From Candidatus Caccalectryoclostridium excrementigallinarum (GTDB lineage Bacteria; Bacillota; Clostridia; Christensenellales; UBA3700), in NCBI GenBank assembly GCA_018714485.1, contig DVNJ01000006.1, positions 1 through 60,095 on the forward strand: a stretch of DNA of 60,095 nt. Direction: 5' to 3'. The notes below the pieces were generated by a model, which was given only the letters and a program-made list of their open reading frames with translations, did no database searches and had not been told where the DNA came from. Made by a program: the position numbers and the translations under genes. This document shows positions 42,135 through 51,441 of this stretch, in pieces; within the stretch, counting starts at the first letter, position 1; each line of letters begins with the position of its first letter.

Positions 42135-43097
42135 ATGTTGACTGAAAATTTTAGGGAAGAGGTACTGTTCTGCCCTATCCGCGAAGGAGCTGACAGACTT
42201 AAAATCATTTCAGGCTATGCCACCCCTGCAATGGCCTCATGGCATATTAACGAAATTGCGGAATCCTTAAACATGTTTGCCCCCATTAGCATTACTCTTA
42301 TTGTGGGAATGACCAAGTTTGATGGGATCAGTATATCTGCTCATGATGGCTTTAGAAATATCGTAGCACGTAACAATACTCCGCACCAGTCAAATTTCAT
42401 GTGCCAATATATCGTTGAAGGCGCTCCAGTCCATTCTAAGCTGTATCTTTGGGAAAAAGATGATGTTCCTTTTCGCGCTTTTATGGGTTCGGCAAATTAT
42501 ACTCAAACGGCATTCGGTAATATCAGACGGGAATTATTGCAGGAATGCGATCCAGATGCGGCGAGAAATTATTTCAATTTGGTTGAACGTGATACGATAT
42601 ATTGCAATCATGCTGAAGTTGAAGAACATATTCTTCTTACGCGAACACATCCTGTTTTAGATACAGAAGAAAACCCCGCTGTTGCGTTGCGCGGAGCGGG
42701 GCTTGAAAGTGTTACACTATCGCTTTTGTGCCGCACAGGCGAAACAGGCACGCGGTCCGGATTAAATTGGGGACAACGTGCTGGACGGGAACCAAACCAA
42801 GCATATATCCCTCTTCCGGCTTCAACCGCGCGATCGGGATTCTTTCCGCTGGATAAACATCATTTTTCTGTGTTAACAGACGATGGCGTAAACTTGATAC
42901 TGCGCGTTGAACAGCAAAATGATAAAGCAATAACAACTCCGTTAAATAATTCTCTTTTAGGGGAATATTTCCGCCGCCGGCTTGGAATGGCAAACGGATC
43001 TTATATTAATAGGCAGGACTTGGAAAATTACGGAAGGACTGATGTAACGTTTTATCGTATAGACGACGAGCAGTTCTTTATGGATTTTTCTGTTTAA
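42135..43097 (+). CDS. PLD-type type II restriction endonuclease, NgoFVII-like
   Basis: A 320-residue protein. The phospholipase-D-type active site HSKLYLWEKD (near residue 97), followed by MGSANYTQTAFGN, has the HxK...GSxN layout of metal-independent NgoFVII/BfiI-class nucleases. The C-terminal third (about 220-320) has the strand-rich pattern expected for a B3-like DNA-binding domain. It lies 11 nt after the methyltransferase gene. Specificity is not predictable; known relatives recognise GCSGC-like sites. Confidence 0.75.
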   Translation: MLTENFREEVLFCPIREGADRLKIISGYATPAMASWHINEIAESLNMFAPISITLIVGMTKFDGISISAHDGFRNIVARNNTPHQSNFMCQYIVEGAPVHSKLYLWEKDDVPFRAFMGSANYTQTAFGNIRRELLQECDPDAARNYFNLVERDTIYCNHAEVEEHILLTRTHPVLDTEENPAVALRGAGLESVTLSLLCRTGETGTRSGLNWGQRAGREPNQAYIPLPASTARSGFFPLDKHHFSVLTDDGVNLILRVEQQNDKAITTPLNNSLLGEYFRRRLGMANGSYINRQDLENYGRTDVTFYRIDDEQFFMDFSV

Positions 43098-43110
43098 AGG
43101 AGGAGAATAT

Positions 43111-44670
43111 ATGATAAATTATTGGTGGGTTACACGCCCTAAAAGAAAGCTTAATTCTGTTCCGGAAGTTCTCACGGCTTTTGCCGAAATATCCTTAAAC
43201 CAAGAATGGGAAGGTCAAAGAGCTACTCATCTGTCGCTTGAGGAAGCCTTAGAAGAGGCAAATCTCAAAAGAAAAGGTGAACGGCGCGATCAGACAGGCG
43301 GTGGAGCGCGCACATATAGAGCGTGGCTGTCGAGTCTTGGATTGATATTCACTCAGGCTTCCACTAAACAAATAAAACTCACCCTTGCCGGCGAAGCAAT
43401 AATGAACGGCGATTCTCCTGTTGCCGTCTTAAAGGAGCAAATTTTAAAATATCAGTTTCCGTCATCATTTTCCTTGAGCCGCGGAGTAGAAGTTTCACCG
43501 AGATTTAAGCTTAGACCCTTTCGATTTTTGCTTCGTCTGCTTATGAATGAAGCAATAGATTCGTTGTCTGAAGAAGAAATTGCGAAAATAGTAATTACAC
43601 AAGCTGAAAACGAAACAGAGGCGTGTTTTAATTCGATAGTTTCACAAATTATAGCATTCAGAAACTACGGGGATTCTTCTTTGCCCGCCGACTTTACCGC
43701 AAAATTTGCTCCTAAAACCGGTGAAGTAAACCCAGAACATCCTTTCAGTCATTTGACTGATACTGCAAATACATTTATTAATTGGATCGAATATACGCAG
43801 TTGGCAAAAAGAAGTGAAGAAGACGGGCGGCTACGTGTTATTCCTGAAAAATTGGATGAAATACGTTCCATTCTTTCTGCCACGCCTGCATTTATAGACA
43901 GACCTGAGAATCATGAGTATTTTCAGCGCAAATTTGGAATAGATCCAAAGCACACAAAAGACACCCGAAATTTAATCGAGTCTAAAACAATAACTGCAAA
44001 AATCATAGCAGAACAAAAAATAAAACAGGCGTTTATCTGCGAATCATTAAAAACCCCTATAACACGAATCACGACTCAGCTGACAGATGTCATAGCTGAA
44101 AAGACCGGCATTGACGGGAAATTCGTTGAAGAGACTTTGCTTAAATTCTATCCTCGCGGAGCTGTCGGATCCTTCATGACAGAATATTTTGAAATGGCTT
44201 TTAAAGGAAGAGATGAAGCAACAGAATTTGAACGCGCAACAACACGCCTATTTAAGGATGTGTTCAACTTTGAAACACATCATGTCGGTCCTATTGGGCT
44301 GACTCCGGATGTCCTTTTAATATCTGATCAGGGAGGATACTGCGGGATTATTGATAATAAAGCATACAGCAAGTATTCTATAAGCAATGACCATCATAAT
44401 CGTATGGTGCATAATTACATAGAAGGCTTCAATCGGTACTGTCAATCACAGAATCCGTTGGCGTTTTTTTCGTATATAGCCGGTGGCTTTGGAAACAACA
44501 TTAACGGACAAATACAAAGCATTGTCCGTGAAGCTGGAGTACACGGATGTGCGCTCGCTGTTACAAATGTAATTCAAATGGTTGAAAAAAATCAGGTGAC
44601 CCCATATTCACATTTGGATTTGAAAGATATATTTACAATAGACAGACAAGTGCTTTTAAGCGATTTATAA
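43111..44670 (+). CDS. AlwI-like type II restriction endonuclease
   Basis: A 519-residue protein. The N-terminal half, with an ILKYQFPSSFSLSRG segment near residue 113, resembles the AlwI recognition module. A PD-(D/E)xK-type motif is visible in TPDVLLISDQGGYCGIIDNK (Asp near 412, Asp-Lys near 429-431). AGGAGG lies upstream. AlwI-type enzymes cut outside an asymmetric site, which usually requires two methyltransferases; two flank it here. Family call is moderate. Confidence 0.6.
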   Translation: MINYWWVTRPKRKLNSVPEVLTAFAEISLNQEWEGQRATHLSLEEALEEANLKRKGERRDQTGGGARTYRAWLSSLGLIFTQASTKQIKLTLAGEAIMNGDSPVAVLKEQILKYQFPSSFSLSRGVEVSPRFKLRPFRFLLRLLMNEAIDSLSEEEIAKIVITQAENETEACFNSIVSQIIAFRNYGDSSLPADFTAKFAPKTGEVNPEHPFSHLTDTANTFINWIEYTQLAKRSEEDGRLRVIPEKLDEIRSILSATPAFIDRPENHEYFQRKFGIDPKHTKDTRNLIESKTITAKIIAEQKIKQAFICESLKTPITRITTQLTDVIAEKTGIDGKFVEETLLKFYPRGAVGSFMTEYFEMAFKGRDEATEFERATTRLFKDVFNFETHHVGPIGLTPDVLLISDQGGYCGIIDNKAYSKYSISNDHHNRMVHNYIEGFNRYCQSQNPLAFFSYIAGGFGNNINGQIQSIVREAGVHGCALAVTNVIQMVEKNQVTPYSHLDLKDIFTIDRQVLLSDL

Positions 44671-44671
44671 T

Positions 44672-45628
44672 ATGGCTTTCAAAGTAATAAGTTTGTTTGC
44701 CGGTATCGGCGGAATATGTTTAGGCTTTCGACAGGCTGGATTTAAGATCGTTTGGGCAAATGATAACGATTCCGCCGCCTGTCGAACATACCGCCAGAAC
44801 TTAGGAAACTCATACTTAGTTGAAGCGGATATTCGAAAAATACCTGCTGAAATAATCCCGGAGTTTGACGTCTTAGCTGCAGGATTTCCATGCCAGTCTT
44901 TCTCGATCGCTGGCAGGCAAAAAGGGTTTTTAGACAAACGCGGAAATTTGTTTTTTGAGATTTCCCGCATTGTAGATGCACGGCGTCCCAAAGTCATATT
45001 CCTTGAAAACGTGGCAAACCTTATTAATCATGATAATGGCAGAACATTCCTTGTAATTTACAACTCTTTGGTACAGTTCGGATATAACATTTATTACAAA
45101 ATAATGGCAGCAGATCAATACGGAAATCTGCCGCAAATCCGTAAACGGATTTATATCATTGCTGTGCGCGATGATCTTGCCTATATAAAATATACTCATC
45201 CAGAGCCCATCAAACTAACACTGTTTTCATCAGATATTATAAACCGGAAACAAAAACAAGATGGCAACAGTTATTACACTGGTGATAAGTATGAGTATTT
45301 GGCTGAAAAAATGCGGCAACGCAACGCAATCTATCGCATTACTGATACTGAAATAAGGCCGACAAAAAACATGATGTGCCCTACTTTAACAGCCAATATG
45401 GGAACATATCCCGACAGGGTGCCGGTGATATGGGATGATTTTGGAATAAGGAAACTTACACTGCGTGAGTGTTTAGATTTCCAAGGATTTCCGTCGTATT
45501 TTACATTCCCTGACAGTGTTTCTATATCTGATGCGTATAAGCAACTCGGAAATACGGTCTGTATTCCTGTCGTTCGCCGTATCGCACATAATATTTATAT
45601 TTTGTTAGAAAACGCATTACATGGATAA
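44672..45628 (+). CDS. DNA cytosine-5 methyltransferase (cluster 1, second)
   Basis: A 318-residue C5 methyltransferase, not closely similar to the first. Motif I LFAGIGGICLGF (residues 8-19), motif IV GFPCQSFSIAG (Cys near 74), motif VI ENVANL, motif VIII QIRKRIYIIAV and motif X KQLGNTVCIPVVRRIA are intact. Starts 1 nt after the AlwI-like gene, so cotranslated with it. Together with the first enzyme it could protect both strands of an asymmetric site. Confidence 0.93.
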   Translation: MAFKVISLFAGIGGICLGFRQAGFKIVWANDNDSAACRTYRQNLGNSYLVEADIRKIPAEIIPEFDVLAAGFPCQSFSIAGRQKGFLDKRGNLFFEISRIVDARRPKVIFLENVANLINHDNGRTFLVIYNSLVQFGYNIYYKIMAADQYGNLPQIRKRIYIIAVRDDLAYIKYTHPEPIKLTLFSSDIINRKQKQDGNSYYTGDKYEYLAEKMRQRNAIYRITDTEIRPTKNMMCPTLTANMGTYPDRVPVIWDDFGIRKLTLRECLDFQGFPSYFTFPDSVSISDAYKQLGNTVCIPVVRRIAHNIYILLENALHG

Positions 45629-45672
45629 TCATGATTTGCCATTTAAAAATTTGATTTATGAGAATATTTTAA

Positions 45673-45694
45673 AAGTGTCCATAAAAATGTGTCA
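45673..45694 (-). repeat. Right inverted repeat of defence island 1
   Basis: Partner of 39774-39796 (18 of 22 positions complementary). Lies 44 bp after the last methyltransferase stop. Confidence 0.6.
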
Positions 45695-45740
45695 TTGTAA
45701 AGAAATAAGGCGTCCTTATCGGGCGCAAAAAGGGGTAATT

Positions 45741-45824
45741 ATGAAAAAAGCGCTTATAATAGCCGCATTGCTGATAGTGCTTTGCGCAATTCGATACTTA
45801 CGCCGCGGCTTTTTTATGCTATAA
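45741..45824 (+). CDS. Possible 27-residue single-span membrane peptide
   Basis: ATG at 45741 with GGGG upstream. The peptide starts MKKALIIAALLIVLCAIRYL and ends in basic and hydrophobic residues, a plausible small transmembrane protein or leaderless signal anchor. Too short to identify; could be chance. Confidence 0.3.
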   Translation: MKKALIIAALLIVLCAIRYLRRGFFML

Positions 45825-45850
45825 TGTCTTTGCTCGGCGAGATAATGATG

Positions 45851-46858
45851 TCATTTTTTATCATTTTTCGCTTTCCGATTTAATTCGTCTATGCAATCAA
45901 GATATGCTTGCTCTACGTCGGAAAGCGTGCATGCCTGATATTTTTTATATTCTGTCTTCGCTTTGTCTATTGCCTGCTCGTGGCTGACAGTCCCTGCCCC
46001 GACCAGTAGTTTTTCACCGCTCATTGTAAGTATACGATCCAAATGAGCCGACCAATCAGCCATCGTCATGGGTTGTTCGCGCTCAGCCTGCCTTTCGGCA
46101 AAATCAAGATAGCCCGAAACGATTTGCCCGAGGCTGCGCAATTCTTTTTCGCTGAGATAATTTTTTGCTATGACGGCGTCTTGCAGATGGGGGCGGCTGC
46201 CCTTAAAAGTGGTAAGACCCATAAATTCTTTTTCTGCGTCGGCACGATCATAGATAACTTCGGCAACCGTTTGACCATGCACGGCGTAATGTATCTTGTT
46301 CTGCACTTTTTTGAAGAACTCTACGGAAATTTCGGCGTGCGGGTCGTAATCTATGCTCGTTGCGTAGATATCGAGTACCTGACGGTAAAAAACCTTTTCG
46401 GAAGCGCGGATATCACGGATGCGCTCCAAAAGTTCCTTAAAATATCCGCCTCCGCCAAGCTCTTTCAGCCTGTCATCATCCAACGTAAAGCCTTTACGGA
46501 TATATTCATTGAGCCGTTTTGTAGCCCATTGGCGAAATTGTGTGCCGCGCAGCGATTTTACGCGATAGCCGACAGAAATAATGACATCAAGATCGTAGTG
46601 ATCCACTCGATAGGTCTTACCGTCTGCGGCAGTTGTTGCAAAATTTGCAACAACTGCTTCACGCGCAAGTTCGCCCTCTTCAAAAATATTTTTGATGTGT
46701 CGGGAGATCGTAGACTTATCCCTTTCAAAAAGCTCAGCCATTTGATCGAGCGTCAGCCATACGGTTTCTCCCTGAAAGCGAACATCGACTTCTATTTTTC
46801 TGTCTTCGGTCTTGAAGATGATAAAGTGCTGATTTTCATTTGAATTTTTAGCGCTCAT
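45851..46858 (-). CDS. RhuM family protein
   Basis: A 335-residue protein of the RhuM (virulence protein) family. The N-terminal HTH-like region WLTLDQMAELFERDKSTISR (about 34-53), then HIKNIFEEGEL, YDLDVIISVGYRVKSLRGTQ and FRQWATKRLNEYI are characteristic. The biochemical function is unknown, but these genes are frequent near restriction-modification and other defence systems. It lies just outside the right inverted repeat of island 1, oriented toward it. Confidence 0.85.
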   Translation of the reverse strand: MSAKNSNENQHFIIFKTEDRKIEVDVRFQGETVWLTLDQMAELFERDKSTISRHIKNIFEEGELAREAVVANFATTAADGKTYRVDHYDLDVIISVGYRVKSLRGTQFRQWATKRLNEYIRKGFTLDDDRLKELGGGGYFKELLERIRDIRASEKVFYRQVLDIYATSIDYDPHAEISVEFFKKVQNKIHYAVHGQTVAEVIYDRADAEKEFMGLTTFKGSRPHLQDAVIAKNYLSEKELRSLGQIVSGYLDFAERQAEREQPMTMADWSAHLDRILTMSGEKLLVGAGTVSHEQAIDKAKTEYKKYQACTLSDVEQAYLDCIDELNRKAKNDKK

Positions 46859-46984
46859 ATGCCTTCTCCCCGTCTTTGCAACAATGCGCGGCGGATCTCA
46901 TATCCTCTGTTTTGCCAATTTTCGACAAAAGCTTTTGCTTTTTATCCGATCTCGCTCCCGCTCGTTTTCCCCTTATCGCGATCG

Positions 46985-47434
46985 TCACTCGCCACAGAAC
47001 TTGCCCATGATGCGCTTAAAGGAGCTGCCGCGGATGGTCTTTATATAGAAATAATACTTAAAGCCGTCTATCTCGATCAGGACGTTATAGTGCCATCTGC
47101 CGAAGGCGCCGCGCTGCACGGTATAGCTCACGGGCGTACCCTTTTCCACCGCGTTTATGACATCGCCTTGCAGGGCGAAGTCTTTCAGCTTGTCCGAAAG
47201 GTCGACGAAGACTTCCACCTCGTCGTTCCCCCACATCACGGAGAAGAACTCCTTGATATAGGCGGGCGAGCCGTCCTTTTCCAACCCCAGCACGCACTTA
47301 TAGCCGGTGACGTTGTCGTTATCCGTATAATCTATGGCGCGCAGCGGCAGAGAATGCTCCTTGGCGTAACGCGAGAGGGAATGACAATAAACTTCCCTCA
47401 GCCTTTTGCACTTGAACTGCCTCTTACTTGCCAT
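46985..47434 (-). CDS. Hypothetical protein coupled to glnS
   Basis: A 149-residue basic protein, probably mostly beta strands, with no recognised motif, signal peptide or membrane segment. Its ATG lies 11 nt inside the 3' end of glnS, with AAGGA just upstream, so translation is probably coupled. Last gene of the GNAT-fhs-glnS run. No function can be assigned. Confidence 0.65.
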   Translation of the reverse strand: MASKRQFKCKRLREVYCHSLSRYAKEHSLPLRAIDYTDNDNVTGYKCVLGLEKDGSPAYIKEFFSVMWGNDEVEVFVDLSDKLKDFALQGDVINAVEKGTPVSYTVQRGAFGRWHYNVLIEIDGFKYYFYIKTIRGSSFKRIMGKFCGE

Positions 47435-49055
47435 AGCCGTCCTTCAATCCCGTTATCATATTGAATTCGTATTTGCCCGCGCCATAACCTTTCACCGCGC
47501 TGTAATAACCCATGCGCATGAATTGGAACCTGTCGTAAGGCTTGGCGTCTTTGAGCATGGCTTCCGCTTTAGCGCCCGTGATCACCTTTTTGCTCTCGGG
47601 AGTGAGGCGGTCGTTGAAGTCGCCCTCGCCGTCCAAGAGCAGATAATCGAATTCGTTGAGCGTGACGTCTATGCAGTCGTGCGCGTTCACCCATTGGATG
47701 ACGCCCTTAACCTTCATGCCCGCATTGACGCCGCCCTGCTTGCTCTCGGGGATATATTCGCATTTTATCTCGGTGACGTTGCCGTTTTCGTCCGTCTCGT
47801 GCGAGAGATATTGCAGGATATAAGCGCCTTTGAGCCTGACCGTCCCGCCGGGGACAAGCCTCTTATATTTGGGCGGAGGCACGGGCGCGAAGTCCGAGCG
47901 GTCGATGAAAAGATCCCTGCCGAACTTGACCTTGTGATAGGTCTTGACCTCGGCGTTGGGGTTGTCCTCCACCTCGCACTCCTCTTCTCCCTGCATGTTC
48001 ACCACGGTGAGGCGGACGGGGTCCTGGACCGCCATGGCGCGGCGCGCGTTCATGTTGAGGTTGTCGCGCACGAAATGCTCGAGCATAGAAACTTCTATCT
48101 CGCTGTTGGCTTTGGCGACGCCCGCCGCGGCGCAGAAGGCGCGGATCGCCTCGGGCGGATAGCCCCTCTCCCTCATGCCGCTCAAAGTGGGCATGCGCGG
48201 ATCCGACCAGCCTTCCACCTTACCCTCGTCCACCAGCTTTTTCAAATAGCGCTTGGACATGATCGTGCGCTTGATGTTGAGGCGGGCGAACTCTATCTGG
48301 CGCGGTCCGGGAACAAAGCCGCAGTTTATCTTCACCCAATCATAGAGCGGGCGATGATCTTCGAACTCCAAGGTGCAGATGGAATGCGTGACTCCCTCGA
48401 AGGCGTCTTCGAGCGGGTGCGCGAAATCGTACATGGGATAAATGCACCACTTGTCGCCCGTGCGGTGATGAGTGGCGCGCAAGATGCGGTAGATGACGGG
48501 ATCGCGCATATTGATGTTGGGAGACGCCATGTCTATCTTGGCGCGCAAGACCTTTTCTCCGTCCGCGTATTTGCCCTCTTTCATCTCCGCGAAAAGGCGC
48601 AGGTTTTCCTCTACGCTCCGCTCTCGCCACGGGCTGTTGCTGCCGGGGGAAGTGAGCGTGCCGCGCGTCGCCCTGATCTCTTCGGCGGAATAATCGCAGA
48701 CGTAGGCAAGCCCCTTTTTGATCAGCTCCACCGCGCAGTCGTACATGCGGTCGAAATAGTCGGACGCATAAAGTTCCGCGTCCCACTTAAAGCCCAGCCA
48801 GGCGATGTCTTCCTTGATGGAATTGACATATTCCACGTCTTCCTTGCTGGGATTGGTGTCGTCGTAACGCAGATTGCACCTGCCGCCGTATTTCGCGGCG
48901 ATGCCGAAGTCTATGCAGACGGCTTTGGCGTGACCGATATGCAGATAGCCGTTCGGCTCGGGGGGAAAGCGGGTTATCACCTCTTTCACCTTTCCCGAGG
49001 CGAGCTCTTCTTCCACGATGTCTTCGATAAAATTGCCCGGATCCATGTTAGCCAT
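47424..49055 (-). CDS. glnS: Glutaminyl-tRNA synthetase
   Basis: A 543-residue class I synthetase charging tRNA-Gln. HIGH motif: PPEPNGYLHIGHAKA (about residues 31-45). KMSKS-equivalent: IMSKRYLKKL (near 265). The tRNA-binding C-terminal beta barrels complete the E. coli-like length, and there is no YqeY fusion as seen in some Clostridia. No T-box leader is evident. It follows fhs by 13 nt on the same strand. Confidence 0.95.
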   Translation of the reverse strand: MANMDPGNFIEDIVEEELASGKVKEVITRFPPEPNGYLHIGHAKAVCIDFGIAAKYGGRCNLRYDDTNPSKEDVEYVNSIKEDIAWLGFKWDAELYASDYFDRMYDCAVELIKKGLAYVCDYSAEEIRATRGTLTSPGSNSPWRERSVEENLRLFAEMKEGKYADGEKVLRAKIDMASPNINMRDPVIYRILRATHHRTGDKWCIYPMYDFAHPLEDAFEGVTHSICTLEFEDHRPLYDWVKINCGFVPGPRQIEFARLNIKRTIMSKRYLKKLVDEGKVEGWSDPRMPTLSGMRERGYPPEAIRAFCAAAGVAKANSEIEVSMLEHFVRDNLNMNARRAMAVQDPVRLTVVNMQGEEECEVEDNPNAEVKTYHKVKFGRDLFIDRSDFAPVPPPKYKRLVPGGTVRLKGAYILQYLSHETDENGNVTEIKCEYIPESKQGGVNAGMKVKGVIQWVNAHDCIDVTLNEFDYLLLDGEGDFNDRLTPESKKVITGAKAEAMLKDAKPYDRFQFMRMGYYSAVKGYGAGKYEFNMITGLKDGYGK

Positions 49056-49068
49056 TTTTTCTCCTTTG

Positions 49069-50724
49069 TCAGAACAATCCCTTTATTTCGTAAGTTTGCT
49101 CGTCTATGCTCATTCCCAGCGCCGCGGGCTTCTTCCCCAGCCCGGGCATGAGCATTATGCTGCCGCAGACGGCGACCAAAAACTCCGCGCCGCCGCGCAC
49201 TTCGAGGTCGCTCACCGTCATGGTGAAACCTTCGGGGCGCCCGAGCTTGGAGGGGTCGTCGGAGAAGGAATATTGCGTCTTGGCGATGCAGACGGGAAGT
49301 CCGCCCTTGCCTATCTTCTCCGCCGCCTTGATCGCGGCTTCCGCCTTCGCGCTGTATTCCACCGCGCCCGCGCCGTAAACGCGCTTTGCCACCGCCTCTA
49401 TCTTTTCTTTCACGCTCATGTCAAGCTCATAGGCGAAATTCAGCCTCGCGCCCTTTTCCATGGCTTTGAGCACTTTTTCCGCCAGCTCGACGCTGCCTTC
49501 TCCGCCCTTCGCCCAGCATTCGCAGAGGGCGAACTCCGCGCCCTGCCTTTCGCATTCTTCGGCGATAAAGCGCAGCTCTTCCTCGCCGTCCTCGGTGAAC
49601 CTGTTGATCGCCACGACCACGTTCACGCCGTAAACGTCGCGCAGATTGCGTATATGCCCCACGAGGTTGCATATCCCCGCCTTCAAGCTCGCAAGGTCGG
49701 GCGTTTTCAGCTTGGTCTTGTCCGCGCCGCCGTTATATTTGAGCGCGCGCACGGTCGCAACGAGCACGACTGCCTTGGGTCTCAGCCCCGCCGCGCGGCA
49801 CTTGATGTCCAAAAACTTTTCCGCGCCCAGATCCGCGCCGAAGCCCGCCTCGGTGATCACATAATCGGCGAGCGTAAGCGCCGTCTTGGTGGCGATCACG
49901 CTGTTGCAGCCATGGGCGATATTGGCGAAAGGTCCGCCGTGAATGATCGCGGGCGTACCCTCGAGCGTCTGCACAAGGTTGGGCTTTATCGCGTCTTTGA
50001 GCACGATCGCGACCGCGTCCACAACGCCCAAGTCCGCGCAGGTGACCGGCTCTCCCGCCCTGCTGTAAGCGACGACGATATTGCCCACGCGGCGCTTCAA
50101 GTCCTTCATGTCCGCAGCAAGGCACAAGACCGCCATGATCTCGGACGCCGCCGTGATGTTGAATCCGTCCTGGCGCGGCACGCCGTTGCTGTGCCCGCCC
50201 AAGCCTATCACCGTGCTGCGCAGAGCGCGGTCGTTCATGTCGAGGCATCTCTTCCAGACCACGCGGGTGGGATCGATGTCGAGAGGGTTTCCCTGTTGCA
50301 GACTGTTGTCGAGAATGGCGGCGATGAGGTTGTTCGCGCAGGTTATGGCATGAAGATCGCCCGTGAAATGCAGGTTGATGTCTTCCATGGGAATGACCTG
50401 CGCCCTGCCGCCGCCCGTGGCTCCGCCCTTGATCCCGAACACGGGTCCGAGCGAAGGCTCTCTCAGCGCCAGGCAGACCTTTTTGCCTATCTTCGCCATG
50501 CCGTCCGCAAGCCCGATCGCCGTCGTCGTCTTGCCCTCGCCGAGCGAGGTGGGATTGATCGCGGTGACGAGCACCAGGTTGTCCGTTCCCTTCGCGGGCT
50601 TGACGTTTATCTTGGCTTTGTATTTGCCGTAAAGCTCAAGGTCGTCCTCTTTAAGTCCCAACTTTTGCGCCACCTTGACGATGGGCTGCGCTTCCACGGA
50701 AGCGGCGATCTCGATGTCCGTCAT
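49069..50724 (-). CDS. fhs: Formate-tetrahydrofolate ligase
   Basis: A 551-residue enzyme joining formate to tetrahydrofolate with ATP, supplying one-carbon units for purines and thymidylate. The P-loop [17 protein letters not shown] (near residue 60) and [18 protein letters not shown] are diagnostic. The start at 50724 has AGGGAGG upstream and overlaps the GNAT stop (ATGA), so it is preferred over the longer frame. It complements purF and thyX in the window. Confidence 0.97.
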   Translation of the reverse strand: MTDIEIAASVEAQPIVKVAQKLGLKEDDLELYGKYKAKINVKPAKGTDNLVLVTAINPTSLGEGKTTTAIGLADGMAKIGKKVCLALREPSLGPVFGIKGGATGGGRAQVIPMEDINLHFTGDLHAITCANNLIAAILDNSLQQGNPLDIDPTRVVWKRCLDMNDRALRSTVIGLGGHSNGVPRQDGFNITAASEIMAVLCLAADMKDLKRRVGNIVVAYSRAGEPVTCADLGVVDAVAIVLKDAIKPNLVQTLEGTPAIIHGGPFANIAHGCNSVIATKTALTLADYVITEAGFGADLGAEKFLDIKCRAAGLRPKAVVLVATVRALKYNGGADKTKLKTPDLASLKAGICNLVGHIRNLRDVYGVNVVVAINRFTEDGEEELRFIAEECERQGAEFALCECWAKGGEGSVELAEKVLKAMEKGARLNFAYELDMSVKEKIEAVAKRVYGAGAVEYSAKAEAAIKAAEKIGKGGLPVCIAKTQYSFSDDPSKLGRPEGFTMTVSDLEVRGGAEFLVAVCGSIMLMPGLGKKPAALGMSIDEQTYEIKGLF

Positions 50725-51104
50725 TTGTTTCCCTCCCTGTGACACGCGGACGGAAAGACGACATTTTCGGGCGCAACGCGCATCTCGCCGCCGTCCTGCG
50801 TAAATCCGAGTTTTTTATAATAATCGCAAACGCAGGGGACGACGATGTCGCTGCCGCTCTGCATAAACTTGAAAATGAGCGCGCGCGTGAAAAAATCTCC
50901 GTAACCTTTGCCGCGTTCGCCCCGCAAAACGCCCACTTTTTCCAACCTCACCGCCCCCTCTTGCAGGCGATAGAGGGCAAGACCGCAGGGCACGCCGTCC
51001 GCGCGCAGCACCACGCCGAAGCTCTCGGAACATTTTCCGCCGAAGATCTCTTCGTGCAACTTGTCCAAAAGCGTCCTTTCCTCGCAATATTCCAAAGTGA
51101 GCAT
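50721..51104 (-). CDS. GNAT family acetyltransferase
   Basis: A 127-residue GNAT protein. The acetyl-CoA-binding motif [21 protein letters not shown] (near residues 57-76), and a final beta strand with [11 protein letters not shown] are typical. Substrate unknown. It leads the fhs-glnS run from a promoter whose -10 lies 6 nt before the ATG, predicting a leaderless message. Confidence 0.82.
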   Translation of the reverse strand: MLTLEYCEERTLLDKLHEEIFGGKCSESFGVVLRADGVPCGLALYRLQEGAVRLEKVGVLRGERGKGYGDFFTRALIFKFMQSGSDIVVPCVCDYYKKLGFTQDGGEMRVAPENVVFPSACHREGNK

Positions 51105-51110
51105 ATAAAG

Positions 51111-51139
51111 ATTATAACTTCAACGGCAAAAAAAGTCAA
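51111..51139 (-). promoter_or_regulatory. Leaderless-type promoter of the GNAT-fhs-glnS operon
   Basis: Minus strand: -35 TTGACT (51134-51139), 17-bp spacer, -10 TATAAT (51111-51116), then 6 nt before the ATG. No ribosome-binding site in between. Confidence 0.75.
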
Positions 51140-51150
51140 TATAAAAAGCT

Positions 51151-51166
51151 ATCGCGCGAAAATAAG
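51151..51166 (+). repeat. Left 16-bp direct repeat bounding defence island 2
   Basis: ATCGCGCGAAAATAAG, identical to 57053-57068. Bases on both sides differ between the copies, so the identity is exactly 16 bp. Together they enclose the Sau3AI-like cluster, as expected of attachment-site or target-duplication boundaries. Confidence 0.75.
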
Positions 51167-51441
51167 TGGGAAATGCAACTTATTAAAATATCACACGTTT
51201 AGAAAAAGCGGTCACCGTTGTATAAAAGAAACGTTCCGTATTCTCTTGTAAATCGAGACAAAATCTGCTAAAATATTATTAGACTTATCACAAGATCGCT
51301 GATAGCGATCTATAGCTTAATTTGCTACGTATAAATTTTTTCTATGGGATATAGGTCAACGATCCGGCGTCTGTCGGTGCAAACATTTTAGACCTATTGA
51401 TATAAGCGTGCTGGCCGCATTAAGGTCAAAGGAGGGCTTTT
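51167..51441 (+). promoter_or_regulatory. Leader and promoter region of restriction-modification cluster 2
   Basis: No gene. A promoter TTGTAA (51246-51251), 17 bp, TAAAAT (51269-51274) precedes a perfect inverted repeat AGATCGCT-GAT-AGCGATCT at 51293-51311, which contains two GATC sites. A third GATC lies near 51360. A second inverted pair, ATAGGTC/GACCTAT, spans about 51350-51396. GGAGG lies before the methyltransferase ATG. Confidence 0.6.

Noticed and set aside
49056..49068. T-box leader for glnS
   Set aside because: glnS lies 13 nt after fhs, with no space for a leader; no T-box core was seen upstream of the operon either.
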